From positions 1,736,001-1,800,000 of the forward strand of contig CAWHMK010000001.1 in NCBI GenBank assembly GCA_963830545.1: a stretch of DNA of 64,000 nucleotides. Direction: 5' to 3'. Under the pieces are notes generated by a model, which was not told the DNA's origin, made no database searches, and saw nothing but the letters and a program-made list of their open reading frames with translations. Every line of letters begins with the position of its first letter. Positions within the stretch are counted from its first letter, which is position 1. Of this stretch, positions 9,248 through 17,960 are shown one piece after another. Origin of the DNA: DATGJX01 sp963830545. GTDB lineage: Bacteria > Vulcanimicrobiota > Vulcanimicrobiia > Vulcanimicrobiales > Vulcanimicrobiaceae. The translations under genes and the position numbers were made by a program.

Positions 9248-10777
9248 TCATCCCGGACCGATGATCCAGTGACTCAGCCACATGCGGCTTAGCCAGTCCG
9301 CGTACGTTATGCGGTCGGCTGCGAGAATGGGATAGAAGTACACGAAGAGCACGAGCGTCGTCGCCAGAAAGAGCCCGATTCCCCACGCCGCGAGCCGGCG
9401 GTGTTCCTCGGTGCGTTGCGCGTGCTTCCAAATCCATTGTAACGCGATCGTGTCGGCCAGCATGACGATCGCGTCGTTCGGAAAGAAGTGGTATTCGAAG
9501 AGCATGCGCGGTGAGGCGATCCACGGCAGCCATTGCGCGAAGTACGCGGCGAAAAGCAGCCAATACGCCCTATTGCGTTCGCGCCACGCCAGGATGCCCA
9601 AAAGCGGAATGCTCGCCAAACCGAACCACCACGTCAGCGGATTCGGGAGCGAAAGGATTTCGGTGACGCAGCAGCCGTTCGGATTGCGTGCGGCGGCGCC
9701 CGTTCGCCCGTCGTGGTACCAGTACGCGACCGGCTGATAGAGCAGCGGCCATTCCCACCATTTCGACCTATATGGATGAGGCGCGTTGTGCGTTACCGTC
9801 ACGTCGTGATACGTGAACATCTGGCTCTGGAGGTCCATCAACGCGCTTACGTCGTGTCCGAACTCATACGACGCGGGCTGCCTCGTAAGAAAAAACGGGA
9901 TGTACGAGGCAAGATACAGCGCAATCGTCGCCGACAAGACGATGGAAACGAACGCATCGAGCGGCAGGCGCCACTTCGGCTTCGGAACGAGCACGATTCC
10001 GAATGCAAACACGATCACGAGAACCACGTCGAACAGCGTGTTCCATTTCGCTGCCGCTCCCAGACCGCACGCAATCGCCAGCAGCCAAAGCCACCCGAGT
10101 GCGCGCGGGCGCGGACGCTGGGTCAAACGGAACGCCGCGTAGAGCGCGAGCGTGCTGAACGCCCACATCAGCAGAACGGCTCCGCGCGATTGGTGCGCGA
10201 CGCCGCCGATCAAGCCGAATCCGATTGCACCACCGGCCAACACGCTCGCGGCGCCACCGGCCGCAAGCATGGTCCAACGCGGCATCGGTTCAGACGGCTG
10301 CACCGCAATCTGCTCCCAGTACCGGTAGAACGCGTACAGAATCAGCAGCGAAAAAAACGCAACGGTAATTTCAGGGGTTGCGATACGAGATTGTGTGAAG
10401 TGAAATCCGTCGAGAACGAGCAGCGCCGCCGCGATCGACGCAAACGCGCTCGAAGCGGTAATACGTCTCGCGAACACGTACGTGAGATACACTAAGGCCG
10501 CGCCGACGACGAGATTCAAGAAGCGCCATCCGACGCCGCTGTTTCCGAGCGGAGAATGTACTCCGCCGAACAGCAGCATGGAGAGCGCGATCAGCAACTT
10601 GGTGAGCGGGGGATGCGTCCATTCGTATTGCGGCGACCACGTCAAGTATTCGGCCGCAGAGCGCGGATAGTACACTTCGTCGAAATACGCTTGCGCCGGA
10701 TACCAATACCGCACCGCGCACAGGACGAGCGAAAGCAACGACCACCCGAGGGCGGCTAGCGTGTCTTTGCGCGTCAC
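9248..10777 (-). CDS. Dolichyl-phosphate-mannose protein mannosyltransferase-like (PMT family)
   Basis: Polytopic GT-C glycosyltransferase that would use a polyprenyl-phosphate sugar to glycosylate exported proteins or lipids. 509 residues, about eleven hydrophobic segments. The first extracytoplasmic loop holds the acidic PMT motif (YFDEVYYPRSAAEYL) and EWTHPPLTKLLIALSMLLFG, the hallmark of bacterial PMTs. The C-terminus ends in a short amphipathic stretch. The small lipoprotein gene lies 37 bases upstream on the same strand. Donor and acceptor are not shown by the sequence. Confidence 0.85.
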   Translation of the reverse strand: MTRKDTLAALGWSLLSLVLCAVRYWYPAQAYFDEVYYPRSAAEYLTWSPQYEWTHPPLTKLLIALSMLLFGGVHSPLGNSGVGWRFLNLVVGAALVYLTYVFARRITASSAFASIAAALLVLDGFHFTQSRIATPEITVAFFSLLILYAFYRYWEQIAVQPSEPMPRWTMLAAGGAASVLAGGAIGFGLIGGVAHQSRGAVLLMWAFSTLALYAAFRLTQRPRPRALGWLWLLAIACGLGAAAKWNTLFDVVLVIVFAFGIVLVPKPKWRLPLDAFVSIVLSATIALYLASYIPFFLTRQPASYEFGHDVSALMDLQSQMFTYHDVTVTHNAPHPYRSKWWEWPLLYQPVAYWYHDGRTGAAARNPNGCCVTEILSLPNPLTWWFGLASIPLLGILAWRERNRAYWLLFAAYFAQWLPWIASPRMLFEYHFFPNDAIVMLADTIALQWIWKHAQRTEEHRRLAAWGIGLFLATTLVLFVYFYPILAADRITYADWLSRMWLSHWIIGPG

Positions 10778-10814
10778 GCTCCGGGGTCCGCAGTCGCTCG
10801 TTCAGCGGCCAGCA

Positions 10815-11183
10815 CTACGTGCGTGCCGAACTGCTATAAATCTCTTTGCCGTAATAATCGCGCACGCTCAGATGAACCACGCCGTGCTTGTGCGGGTGCG
10901 CGCGCAGCCAGACGCTCTTCCAACGCTGGAGTGCGTCGGCTTTCATCGCGCTCTCCGCGTCTTCGTCCATCTCAGACATGGCGTTGACGTCGACGTACAT
11001 GAGCAGCGTGCGATCCTTCACGTCGGTTCCTGTGACGACGCCGGCGTATTTCGTCTTGAGCGTCGCGACGGCGTCTTGTTCTTTGGCGAGCGCCGGATCG
11101 ATGTTCGGTGCGGGCGCCGACGAGCATGCGGCCAGCACGGCCGCAAGAAGCGCGACGATGCCGGCTTTGCGAAGCGTTGACAT
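10815..11183 (-). CDS. Small predicted lipoprotein, unknown function
   Basis: 122 residues. The N-terminus is a lipoprotein signal with lipobox LAAC (VALLAAVLAACSSAPAP), so it should be lipidated by the Lgt encoded at 4.6 kb. The mature part has DPALAKEQDAV, then a mixed alpha/beta region (VVTGTDVKDRTLLMYVDVN, GVVHLSVRDYYGKEIY). I do not recognise a family. Only 20 bases separate its start from the divergent flagellar rod gene, so the promoters must overlap coding sequence. It is upstream of, and possibly co-transcribed with, the PMT gene. Confidence 0.7.
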   Translation of the reverse strand: MSTLRKAGIVALLAAVLAACSSAPAPNIDPALAKEQDAVATLKTKYAGVVTGTDVKDRTLLMYVDVNAMSEMDEDAESAMKADALQRWKSVWLRAHPHKHGVVHLSVRDYYGKEIYSSSART

Positions 11184-11203
11184 ATGCCGTTAAAACTTCG
11201 GCC

Positions 11204-11830
11204 ATGAGTGCTCCGTATCATGCGCCCATGGATGGCATTGGATGGGCGGCCAGCGCGATGAACGCCGCCAGAACGCGGCTCGACACGGCCGCTGAAAACC
11301 TCGCGAACGGCTCGACGAACGGTTTTCGAAAAACCGACCTGCAAGGCTTTTTGACGGCCGCGGGCGTGAAGATGCAGCGCAGCCGTAGTGCTGCGCAAGG
11401 GCCGCTTCGCCGCACGGGCCGACCGTTTGACTTGGCGATCGCCGGAGCCGGCACGTTCCGCGTGCGCGATGCGTCGGGACACGTATCGGTCACGAGAAAC
11501 GGGGCGTTCGTACGCGACCGCTTCGGGCGGCTGCAGGACGATTCCGGGCGAGTGCTCATGGGCACGCGCGGTCCGATTTGCTTTCCGGACGGCGCGAGCA
11601 TCGAAGCGGACGGGACTGTTTCACGGAACGGAACCGTGCTCAACCGCATTGCCCTACCGAACGGTTCCAGCGTGCGCTCCGGGTTTCTGGAAGCATCGAA
11701 CGTCGATGCGATCGGCGAGATGATCGACGTTCTGACCGCTCAGCGTTCATTCGAAACCGCGCAGCAAGTGCTTTCGGCAATCGATCAAACGCGCGAGCGC
11801 GCGAGCACGCAAGTCGCGCAACTGAAGTGA
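11204..11830 (+). CDS. Flagellar basal-body rod protein, FlgF/FlgG family (proximal copy)
   Basis: Structural subunit of the flagellar rod. About 208 residues. The N-terminal rod domain (ASAMNAARTRLDTAAENLANGSTNGFRK) carries the conserved ENLAN..T.GFRK signature. The middle has the FlgF/G core (FDLAIAGAGTFRVRD, VTRNGAFVRDRFGRLQD) and the C-terminus has the axial-protein motif GFLEASNVDAIGEMIDVL followed by QRSFETAQQVL. Start at ATG 11204 or the in-frame ATG 11228. By position it is the FlgF-type partner of the next gene, four bases away. Confidence 0.87.
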   Translation: MSAPYHAPMDGIGWAASAMNAARTRLDTAAENLANGSTNGFRKTDLQGFLTAAGVKMQRSRSAAQGPLRRTGRPFDLAIAGAGTFRVRDASGHVSVTRNGAFVRDRFGRLQDDSGRVLMGTRGPICFPDGASIEADGTVSRNGTVLNRIALPNGSSVRSGFLEASNVDAIGEMIDVLTAQRSFETAQQVLSAIDQTRERASTQVAQLK

Positions 11831-11834
11831 GACG

Positions 11835-12563
11835 ATGAACAAAGCATTGTACGCCGCGGCCAGCGGCATGGCCGCACAGCAGCAGAATCTCGAAATCATT
11901 TCGGAGAATCTCGCGAACGCCGACGTTGCCGGTTTCAAGGGCGCAGAGGCGACTTTCTCCGATGTGGCCGCACCCGGAGGAGGCAGCCTGGGGACCACCG
12001 AGATCGGCACGCACACGGTTTTCACGCAAGGCAAACTCATGCGAAGCGGCGGCCCCTTCGATCTCGCAATCGACGGCCCCGGCTTCTTTGCGGTCTCCGA
12101 CGATCGCGGTCGCCGCGCGTACACGCGTGACGGCGAATTTTCGCGCGCCGCGGACGGGACATTGCGGAATGCGCAAGGCTGGCGTCTGGACGGCGTGCGC
12201 ATTCCGAACGACGCGCTTTCCGCAACCGTCGCTCCGGACGGGACGGTGACCGCTAGTATGGCAAAAGGGAAGTCCGCCTGCGGGCGTATTCGCATAACGG
12301 AATTCGCTGCGCCGGAATACTTGCAATCCGCGGGCGGGACGCTGTTTTTCGCTACTCACGCATCGGGAAAGCCGCACGAAGTGAGCGCGGGGTCACGCAA
12401 CGGCCCGAACGTGAAATTCGGCATGCTCGAAAAATCGAATGTGACGATCGTCGAGGCGATGATGCAGATTCTCGCCGCACAGCGCGCGTACGAAGCGAAT
12501 GCGAAAGGCGTGGAAGCCGCCGACGAGATGATGCGCATCGCGGACAACCTGAGCCGTGGATAG
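11835..12563 (+). CDS. flgG: Flagellar distal rod protein FlgG-like
   Basis: Rod subunit, 242 residues. The canonical N-terminus MNKALYAAASGMAAQQQNLE is followed by ISENLANADVAGFKG. The core has FDLAIDGPGFFAVSD and YTRDGEFSRAADG, and the C-terminus has GMLEKSNVTIVEAMMQIL with QRAYEANAKGV. FlgG is usually about 260 residues, so this is slightly compact. Overlaps the following short FlgJ-like gene by eight bases. No P-ring or L-ring genes (flgI, flgH) are in the window. Confidence 0.9.
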   Translation: MNKALYAAASGMAAQQQNLEIISENLANADVAGFKGAEATFSDVAAPGGGSLGTTEIGTHTVFTQGKLMRSGGPFDLAIDGPGFFAVSDDRGRRAYTRDGEFSRAADGTLRNAQGWRLDGVRIPNDALSATVAPDGTVTASMAKGKSACGRIRITEFAAPEYLQSAGGTLFFATHASGKPHEVSAGSRNGPNVKFGMLEKSNVTIVEAMMQILAAQRAYEANAKGVEAADEMMRIADNLSRG

Positions 12564-12708
12564 CATTACGATGGAACGCGCGCGCGCGCAATTCGAGTCG
12601 CTCATGCTGCAGCCCCTACTGCAGCCGATGGAGCGAGCGTTCGGCGAGTACGGGGAGATCGCCGTGCAATCGTTCAGCGACGCCCTTTCGAAAGCGTTGT
12701 CGTCGTGA
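12556..12708 (+). CDS. Short FlgJ-like rod-binding protein
   Basis: A 50-residue open frame from GTG 12556 (or ATG 12571), wedged between flgG (8-base overlap) and the sigma factor (4-base overlap). Residues 6-30 (ERARAQFESLMLQPLLQPME) resemble the N-terminal rod-binding segment of FlgJ, where an F-E-x-L-x-L-x-x-(M/L)-L-x-x-M pattern is typical, and AFGEYGEIAVQSFSDALSKAL fits the rest. The hydrolase domain of proteobacterial FlgJ is absent, as in many non-proteobacteria, but 50 residues is short even for that form. Overlaps on both sides support it being translated. Confidence 0.65.
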   Translation: MDSITMERARAQFESLMLQPLLQPMERAFGEYGEIAVQSFSDALSKALSS

Positions 12709-13391
12709 ACGGCGCGAACGCCGCGACCGAATCGCGCGAAGAAACGATACGCCGGATGCTGCCGCTCGTGAAGAAGATCGCGCGGCGTCTACACCGGCTC
12801 ATTCCCGGCTGCGACGGGGACGATCTCGTGGGCGAGGGAAGCATCGGGCTGATTCGCGCCGTCGACTCGTTCGATGCCTCGCGCGGTCCATCCATCGAGC
12901 ACTACGCCGCTCGTATCGTTGCAGGCGCTATGCTGAACGGGCTGCGGAAATTGGATCCGGTATCCGAACGGGTGCGGCGCGAGGTGCGCGAAGCGGATCG
13001 CGAACGCTACGCGCTCGCAACAGCGTTGGGTACGCTTCCCACTCAGCGCGACATGGAAGAGCGGCGGCCCGGATTGCGTCGCGCGGCGATGCATGCTCAC
13101 CGCTACACGCCGCTCTCGCTGGATGGGCCGCTGCCCTCGGGCGAACGCCTTTCGGGCGACTGGGGCGCCGATCCGTGCGCGATTACGGTACAGCGCAGCG
13201 AACGGCAATTCGTGCGCATGGCACTGGACCGGCTTTCCGCGCGACAGCAGCGCGTCGTCACGCTGCATTATTTTCACGGCAAGTCGCTGCATCAAATCGG
13301 CCGGATCCTGTCGATCTCGCCGCAGCGCGCTTCGCAACTGCATCTGGCTGCGATAACCGCTTTGCGAAAGGTCATGCATGGCGCGCATTGA
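12705..13391 (+). CDS. fliA: FliA/WhiG-type RNA polymerase sigma factor
   Basis: Alternative sigma-28-class factor, expected to transcribe late flagellar genes. 228 residues from GTG 12705. Region 2 has LPLVKKIARRLHRLIP, DDLVGEGSIGLIRAVDSFD and HYAARIVAGAMLNGLR. Region 3 covers about 85-150. Region 4 has LSARQQRVVTLHYFHGKSL and a helix-turn-helix IGRILSISPQRASQLHLAA. Located directly after the rod genes, which supports FliA rather than a sporulation or stress sigma. No anti-sigma FlgM is visible; the downstream 97-residue protein is the only candidate partner, without sequence support. Confidence 0.88.
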   Translation: MNGANAATESREETIRRMLPLVKKIARRLHRLIPGCDGDDLVGEGSIGLIRAVDSFDASRGPSIEHYAARIVAGAMLNGLRKLDPVSERVRREVREADRERYALATALGTLPTQRDMEERRPGLRRAAMHAHRYTPLSLDGPLPSGERLSGDWGADPCAITVQRSERQFVRMALDRLSARQQRVVTLHYFHGKSLHQIGRILSISPQRASQLHLAAITALRKVMHGAH

Positions 13392-13671
13392 TCCGGATAC
13401 AAGCCCGGTTGTCTATTTACCCGTCGTCGAAAGCCGGGCGATTCTGCCCCTGCTGCCCGACGACGAACTCGAAACGCCCCCGCTCCCGCGCGAACATCCC
13501 AAATGGGTGAAGGATGCGATGGCGGTTTCGCAGCGCGCGCGGCACCTGATCAGCCGTTTGAAGCCGGTTATCGTGCGCGTGCTCACGTTTTGGGATCATC
13601 ACGTGCGCGGTATCGCCATAGCGGGGCGTGAACTCAGCGTCGATGCGAGCGGAAGCTATCGCCTCGAGTAG
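13378..13671 (+). CDS. Hypothetical 97-residue protein, last gene of the flagellar module
   Basis: Starts inside the end of the sigma gene (14-base overlap) and ends directly against the convergent purine nucleoside phosphorylase stop. The N-terminus is Pro- and acidic-rich (LPLLPDDELETPPLPREHP), followed by a basic helical stretch (AMAVSQRARHLISRLKPVIVRVL) and a short beta-like tail. No signal peptide and no recognised family. The overlap suggests co-translation with the sigma factor, so a regulatory partner or a flagellar accessory protein are both possible. Confidence 0.65.
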   Translation: MARIDPDTSPVVYLPVVESRAILPLLPDDELETPPLPREHPKWVKDAMAVSQRARHLISRLKPVIVRVLTFWDHHVRGIAIAGRELSVDASGSYRLE

Positions 13672-14427
13672 TTAAAGACGTTCGACGATTCCATCGAGGA
13701 GCTCCGCCAAGCGCGGTGCGGCACTTTTCGCGACGCCGGTCACCTCGGCATGCGAGGTTTCCGGTGCCGCTACTGCGTTGGTAATGAGGCTCACGCCGAA
13801 CACGTCCACGCCTTTCGCGCGCGCGGCGATCGTTTCCAGAACGGTCGACATGCCCACGGCGTCCGCGCCGATGCCGCGCAGGTAGCGCGCTTCCGCCCGC
13901 GTTTCATACGTGGGGCCGAGTAAGCCGGCATAGACGCCTTCACGCAGATTCGGATCCAGCGAGCGCGCCAGTTTGCGCAGCCCCGGATTGTAGGCGTCGG
14001 TCATGTTCACGAACGGGTTTGCAAGTCCCGATCCGACCAGCGGATTCGTGCCGGTCAAATTGATGTGATCGGTGATGATCATCAGGTCGCCCGGTTGGAA
14101 TTCGGAATTCAAAGCACCCGCCGCGTTCGTGAGAAGCAGCGTTTTCGCGCCGTGTTCGCAGGCGATGGCAACGTTGCGCGTTACGTCGCGCGCTGCGAAA
14201 CCTTGGTAACCGTGCACGCGTCCGGCAAAGGCCAGGACGCGCTTTCCTCGCCACCTTCCGACGAGCGCGTGCCCCGCATGCCCGGCAAGCTGTGCCGTCG
14301 GCATGCCGATATCCGTGTATGCGACGCGGTCGAACAGCGCGCGCTCCGTCCAGTCCGCGCCGCCGAGCAACTCCGAAAGGCCGCTCCCCAATACGACTGC
14401 AACGTCGATTTCACCGATTCTATCCAT
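13672..14427 (-). CDS. Purine nucleoside phosphorylase (family 2)
   Basis: Phosphorolysis of purine nucleosides to base and (deoxy)ribose-1-phosphate. 251 residues. Family motifs are VVLGSGLSELL (phosphate-binding loop), GRVHGYQG, LLTNAAGALN, the PNP/MTAP signature region GPTYETRAEARYLRGIGAD, and GMSTVLETIAARAKGV with SLITN near the end. Residue choice around the base-binding loop does not let me separate guanosine/inosine from broader specificity. Last gene of the glycolytic operon, overlapping gpmI by eight bases. Pyrimidine phosphorylase (38 kb) and phosphopentomutase (44 kb) elsewhere in the window complete a salvage route. Confidence 0.9.
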   Translation of the reverse strand: MDRIGEIDVAVVLGSGLSELLGGADWTERALFDRVAYTDIGMPTAQLAGHAGHALVGRWRGKRVLAFAGRVHGYQGFAARDVTRNVAIACEHGAKTLLLTNAAGALNSEFQPGDLMIITDHINLTGTNPLVGSGLANPFVNMTDAYNPGLRKLARSLDPNLREGVYAGLLGPTYETRAEARYLRGIGADAVGMSTVLETIAARAKGVDVFGVSLITNAVAAPETSHAEVTGVAKSAAPRLAELLDGIVERL

Positions 14428-15955
14428 GCGTCAGCAAATTCTCGCCCGTCATCCTTTCGGGTACCGGCAGATGCATGATGCGCAGCAGCGTCGGCGCAAC
14501 GTCGCCGAGTTTTCCGCCGCTTCGCAGCGTGCCGTGTATGCCGTTGGAAACGAGCAGAAACGGCACCGGATTGGTCGTATGCGCCGTAAGCGGATTGCCG
14601 TCCTTGTCGATCTTTTCTTCGGCGTTGCCGTGGTCTGCCGTTATTGCGAGCAAACCGCCGGCTCGAAGTACCGCATCGCTCAGGCGTTGCAGGCACCCAT
14701 CGAGGAATTGCACGCTTTCGATCGTCGGCTGCCACTTTCCGGTGTGGCCCACCATGTCCGCGTTTGCGTAATTCATGATGATGACGTCGTACGCGTCAGC
14801 CTCGATTTGCTCGACGGCAAAGTCCGTGATCTCTCGCGCGCGCATTTGCGGCGCCAGATCGTAGGTGGGTACCGTGCGATCGGACGGAATGAGTTTGCGA
14901 TCTTCGCCGGGGAACGCGTCTTCGCGTCCGCCGTTGAAAAAATACGTTACGTGCGCGTACTTCTCCGTTTCGGCTAGACGCAGCTGCCGCATGCCGTTGC
15001 GCGACACGATTTCGCCGAACGTGTCGAATTGCGGCCGCGGACCGAACAGCACCGGGTTCGCAAACGTCTCGTCGTACTTCGTCATTGTCGCGAAGATGAA
15101 GTTCGTGAAATGCTCGACCGGAAATTCGGAAAAGGCGGGATCGCTGAACGCAAGGGTCATCTGCCGCGCGCGATCGGGACGGAAATTGAAGAAGATGCAC
15201 GCGTCGCCGCCGCGCACCGGACGCGCCTCGCCGACAACCGTGGGTTGGACGAACTCGTCGTCTTCGCCCCGAGCGTAGCCGGCTTCGAGCGCCTGCATCG
15301 CGCTCGTAGCATGGTACTTCGATTGTGCTCGAGCGATCGCGTCGTAAGCGACCTGCGTGCGCTCCCACCGTTTGTCGCGATCCATTGCGTAGTAGCGCCC
15401 GATTACAGTGCGGATCGCGTCCGTTTCGCCGAGCGATGCGAGATGTTCTTGGATTTGCCGAAGATATTTCGCGGCGGAGCGCGGCGGGGTATCTCGTCCG
15501 TCAAGAAAGGCGTGAACGGCGAACTTCGCTCCGCCTGCCCTTGCGCACCGGAGAAGTTCGAGCAAGTGATCGAGCGAGCTGTGCACTTTTCCGTCCGAGA
15601 CCAAGCCCATGAAATGCAGCGTGCCGCCGCTCGACCTGACGTGATCGATGCATTGCCGGAGCACCGGGTTTTTCTCGAATTCCCCGGACGCGATGTCGGC
15701 ATCGATGATGACGACACCCTGCTGCACGACGCGCCCGCTTCCGAGATTCATGTGACCGACTTCGCTATTGCCCATGATGCCCTTCGGCAGTCCCACCTCT
15801 TCGCCGCTGGCCTCGAGCGTCGTCCACGGATATGTTTGGAAAAATGCGTTCCAGTGCGGTGTGTGCGAAGCCGCAATTGCATTCCCGTGCGTCTTCTCGC
15901 TGCAGCCCCATCCGTCGAGCACCGCAAGCACCACCGGTTTATACGTTTGCGTCAC
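14420..15955 (-). CDS. gpmI: 2,3-bisphosphoglycerate-independent phosphoglycerate mutase
   Basis: Interconverts 3- and 2-phosphoglycerate using a phosphoserine intermediate and manganese. 511 residues, normal. The N-terminal VVLAVLDGWG metal site, the catalytic serine in GIMGNSEVGHMNLGSGR, DGRDTPPRS, FNFRPDRAR, NYANADMVGHTG and ITADHGNAE are all visible. GTG start at 15955 overlaps the tpiA stop (GTGA). Third glycolytic enzyme of the operon after pgk and tpiA, giving a gap-to-gpmI stretch of lower glycolysis. Confidence 0.95.
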   Translation of the reverse strand: MTQTYKPVVLAVLDGWGCSEKTHGNAIAASHTPHWNAFFQTYPWTTLEASGEEVGLPKGIMGNSEVGHMNLGSGRVVQQGVVIIDADIASGEFEKNPVLRQCIDHVRSSGGTLHFMGLVSDGKVHSSLDHLLELLRCARAGGAKFAVHAFLDGRDTPPRSAAKYLRQIQEHLASLGETDAIRTVIGRYYAMDRDKRWERTQVAYDAIARAQSKYHATSAMQALEAGYARGEDDEFVQPTVVGEARPVRGGDACIFFNFRPDRARQMTLAFSDPAFSEFPVEHFTNFIFATMTKYDETFANPVLFGPRPQFDTFGEIVSRNGMRQLRLAETEKYAHVTYFFNGGREDAFPGEDRKLIPSDRTVPTYDLAPQMRAREITDFAVEQIEADAYDVIIMNYANADMVGHTGKWQPTIESVQFLDGCLQRLSDAVLRAGGLLAITADHGNAEEKIDKDGNPLTAHTTNPVPFLLVSNGIHGTLRSGGKLGDVAPTLLRIMHLPVPERMTGENLLTHG

Positions 15956-16740
15956 TTGTCATCCTGAGCCTGTCGAAGGATGGCTGAGCTTGCCGAAGCC
16001 AGCGCAGCGAAGCTCTCCGCATCGAGCGACGCGCCGCCGACCAATCCGCCGTCGATTTCATCGAGTGCCGTATATGCTGCGATGTTGTCGGGCTTGACGC
16101 TTCCGCCGTAGAGAATCGGCACCTCTTGCAGGCCGTCGACGGATCCGCGAATGGCACGCATCACCTCGTTCGCACCTGCCGGATCGCAGTTGTGCCCAGT
16201 GCCGATCGCCCAAATCGGCTCGTACGCGACGATTATTTTGCGCACGTCTTCCGGGGCTAACCCACCGAGCGCAGCGCGCGTTTGAGCCGTCACGTGGAGT
16301 TCCGTCTTGCCGTCTTGCCGTAACTCCAAACTCTCGCCCACGGCGACGATTGGTATGAGGCCGTTCTGAAGCGCCGCAGCGGTTTTCAGACGTACGGTTT
16401 CGTCGGTTTCCCCGAAGTACATCCGGCGTTCCGAATGGCCGAGAATGACGTATTGGACGCCGATCTCGAGCAGCATCGGCGCGGAAATCTCACCCGTGAA
16501 GGCGCCGCTGGGCAACCAATGCATATTCTGCGCGCCCAGTCTTACGCGTCCGCCCGGACCTTGCGCGGCATCGAGTGATGCAGCCACGGTGTGCAAAGCG
16601 GTGAACGGCGGGCATAGCACGAGTTCGACGTCGTCGGGAATCGAGCCGGCGAGCTGCATGAAGCGCTCGACGAACGCGGCCGCATCCGCATTCGTCTTGT
16701 TCATTTTCCAGTTTGCCGCGCAGACGCGCCGCCTTACCAA
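15952..16740 (-). CDS. tpiA: Triosephosphate isomerase
   Basis: Interconverts dihydroxyacetone phosphate and glyceraldehyde 3-phosphate. 262 residues from a TTG start. Catalytic Lys in CAANWKMNKT, His in VILGHSERRMYF, Glu in IVAYEPIWAIGTG, phosphate loop in ILYGGSVKPDN and GGLVGGASL are all present. The C-terminal tail after FAALASASS is not from the family: it is encoded by a dispersed repeat that has become the gene end. Overlaps pgk upstream by seven bases and gpmI downstream by four. Confidence 0.95.
   Translation of the reverse strand: MVRRRVCAANWKMNKTNADAAAFVERFMQLAGSIPDDVELVLCPPFTALHTVAASLDAAQGPGGRVRLGAQNMHWLPSGAFTGEISAPMLLEIGVQYVILGHSERRMYFGETDETVRLKTAAALQNGLIPIVAVGESLELRQDGKTELHVTAQTRAALGGLAPEDVRKIIVAYEPIWAIGTGHNCDPAGANEVMRAIRGSVDGLQEVPILYGGSVKPDNIAAYTALDEIDGGLVGGASLDAESFAALASASSAILRQAQDDK
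15954..16000. repeat. Dispersed repeat at the 3' end of tpiA
   Basis: Plus-strand cttgtcatcctgagcctgtcgaaggatg followed by a second, weaker copy, ctgagcttgccgaagcc. Matches the element in the rluD/tgt spacer and near 27755. Here it lies wholly inside the tpiA reading frame and encodes the last residues (ILRQAQDDK). Elements with this core are common dispersed repeats in environmental bacterial genomes. Confidence 0.65.
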
Positions 16741-17954
16741 CGCTGGTCCTCGCGCACGCGTCCTTTCGCTTCTTCGAGCGCCTTGATGCCCGGCAATTCT
16801 TTGCCTTCCAGAAACTCGAGCGTCGCGCCGCCGCCGGTGCTGACATGGGTCATGTGCTCGGCGAACTTGAGTTCCTCGGCTGCAGCAGCGGCATCGCCTC
16901 CGCCGACGATCGTCGTCGCGCCCGATTGCGTCGCCTTCTTCATGGCTTCGCCGATCGCGCGCGTTCCCTCGCGGTACGGCGCTTTCTCGTACACGCCCAT
17001 CGGCCCGTTGAATACGATGGTTTTCGCCGTCTCGATCACGCGGGCGTATTCTGCCGCGGTCTGCGGCCCGATGTCGAGGATCATTTGATCGGCAACCTGC
17101 GCGAGATCGACCACATGTGCGCCGGCGTCGTTGTCGAAACTGGTCGAAACGACGGCGTCGACGGGAAGCAGCAGCGAAACGTCGCGGGTACGCGCAAGTT
17201 CGATAATCGCTTTCGCCGGTTCCAGGTCGTCGTCACGCAATGATTTACCGACGTCCAGACCCTTGGCGGCCAAGAACGTGTTCGCCATACCCCCGCCGAT
17301 GCAGAACGCGTGCACTTTCTCCATGAGTTTGGTGAAAACGCCGACCTTGTCTTTGATTTTCGCGCCGCCGATGACGCAGACGTAAGGCTGCTGCGGGTCG
17401 TGAATCAGTTTGCCGAGCGCTGCGATTTCGGATTGCATCAGAAAGCCCGCCGCGCTCGGCAGATAGTGGGCGATTCCTTCGGTCGAGGCGTGGGCGCGGT
17501 GCGCCGTTCCGAAAGCGTCGTTCACATAGAGGTCCGCAAGATCCGCGAGTTTGCGCGCGAACACCGGATCGTTCTGTTCCTCGCCCGGATCGAAGCGGAC
17601 GTTTTCGAGCATGACGATGTCGCCGTCGTGCATTCCGCGAATGGCCTCATGTGCGGCCGGCCCGACGGTGTCGGCAGCGAACGTGACGTCGATGTGCAGC
17701 CGGCTGGAGAGCGCGTTGGCGACGGGCTTGAGCGAGTATTCGCTATTCGGCTTTCCGTCGGGACGTCCCAAATGCGAGCAAACGATCACCTTTGCCCCGT
17801 GATCCGACAAGTAACGGAGCGTTTCGAGCGATGCGTCGATGCGCTTGTAGTCAAGGATGTCGCCGTCTTTCATCGGCACGTTCAAGTCCTCGCGCACGAG
17901 AACGCGTTTGCCCTTGACCTGAAGCTCTTTGAGCGTACGAAACGGAAACGGCAT
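16734..17954 (-). CDS. pgk: Phosphoglycerate kinase
   Basis: Forms ATP and 3-phosphoglycerate from 1,3-bisphosphoglycerate. 406 residues. Motifs: KRVLVREDLNVPM, VIVCSHLGRPDG, the hinge and substrate segment MLENVRFDPGEE, FGTAHRAHAST, IGGAKIKDKV, NGPMGVYE and the nucleotide loop GGGDAAAA (family usually GGGDSxAA). Starts six bases after the S9 peptidase stop. All key Arg and His residues of the 3-PG site appear conserved. Confidence 0.95.
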   Translation of the reverse strand: MPFPFRTLKELQVKGKRVLVREDLNVPMKDGDILDYKRIDASLETLRYLSDHGAKVIVCSHLGRPDGKPNSEYSLKPVANALSSRLHIDVTFAADTVGPAAHEAIRGMHDGDIVMLENVRFDPGEEQNDPVFARKLADLADLYVNDAFGTAHRAHASTEGIAHYLPSAAGFLMQSEIAALGKLIHDPQQPYVCVIGGAKIKDKVGVFTKLMEKVHAFCIGGGMANTFLAAKGLDVGKSLRDDDLEPAKAIIELARTRDVSLLLPVDAVVSTSFDNDAGAHVVDLAQVADQMILDIGPQTAAEYARVIETAKTIVFNGPMGVYEKAPYREGTRAIGEAMKKATQSGATTIVGGGDAAAAAEELKFAEHMTHVSTGGGATLEFLEGKELPGIKALEEAKGRVREDQRW

Positions 17955-17960
17955 GTCTTC

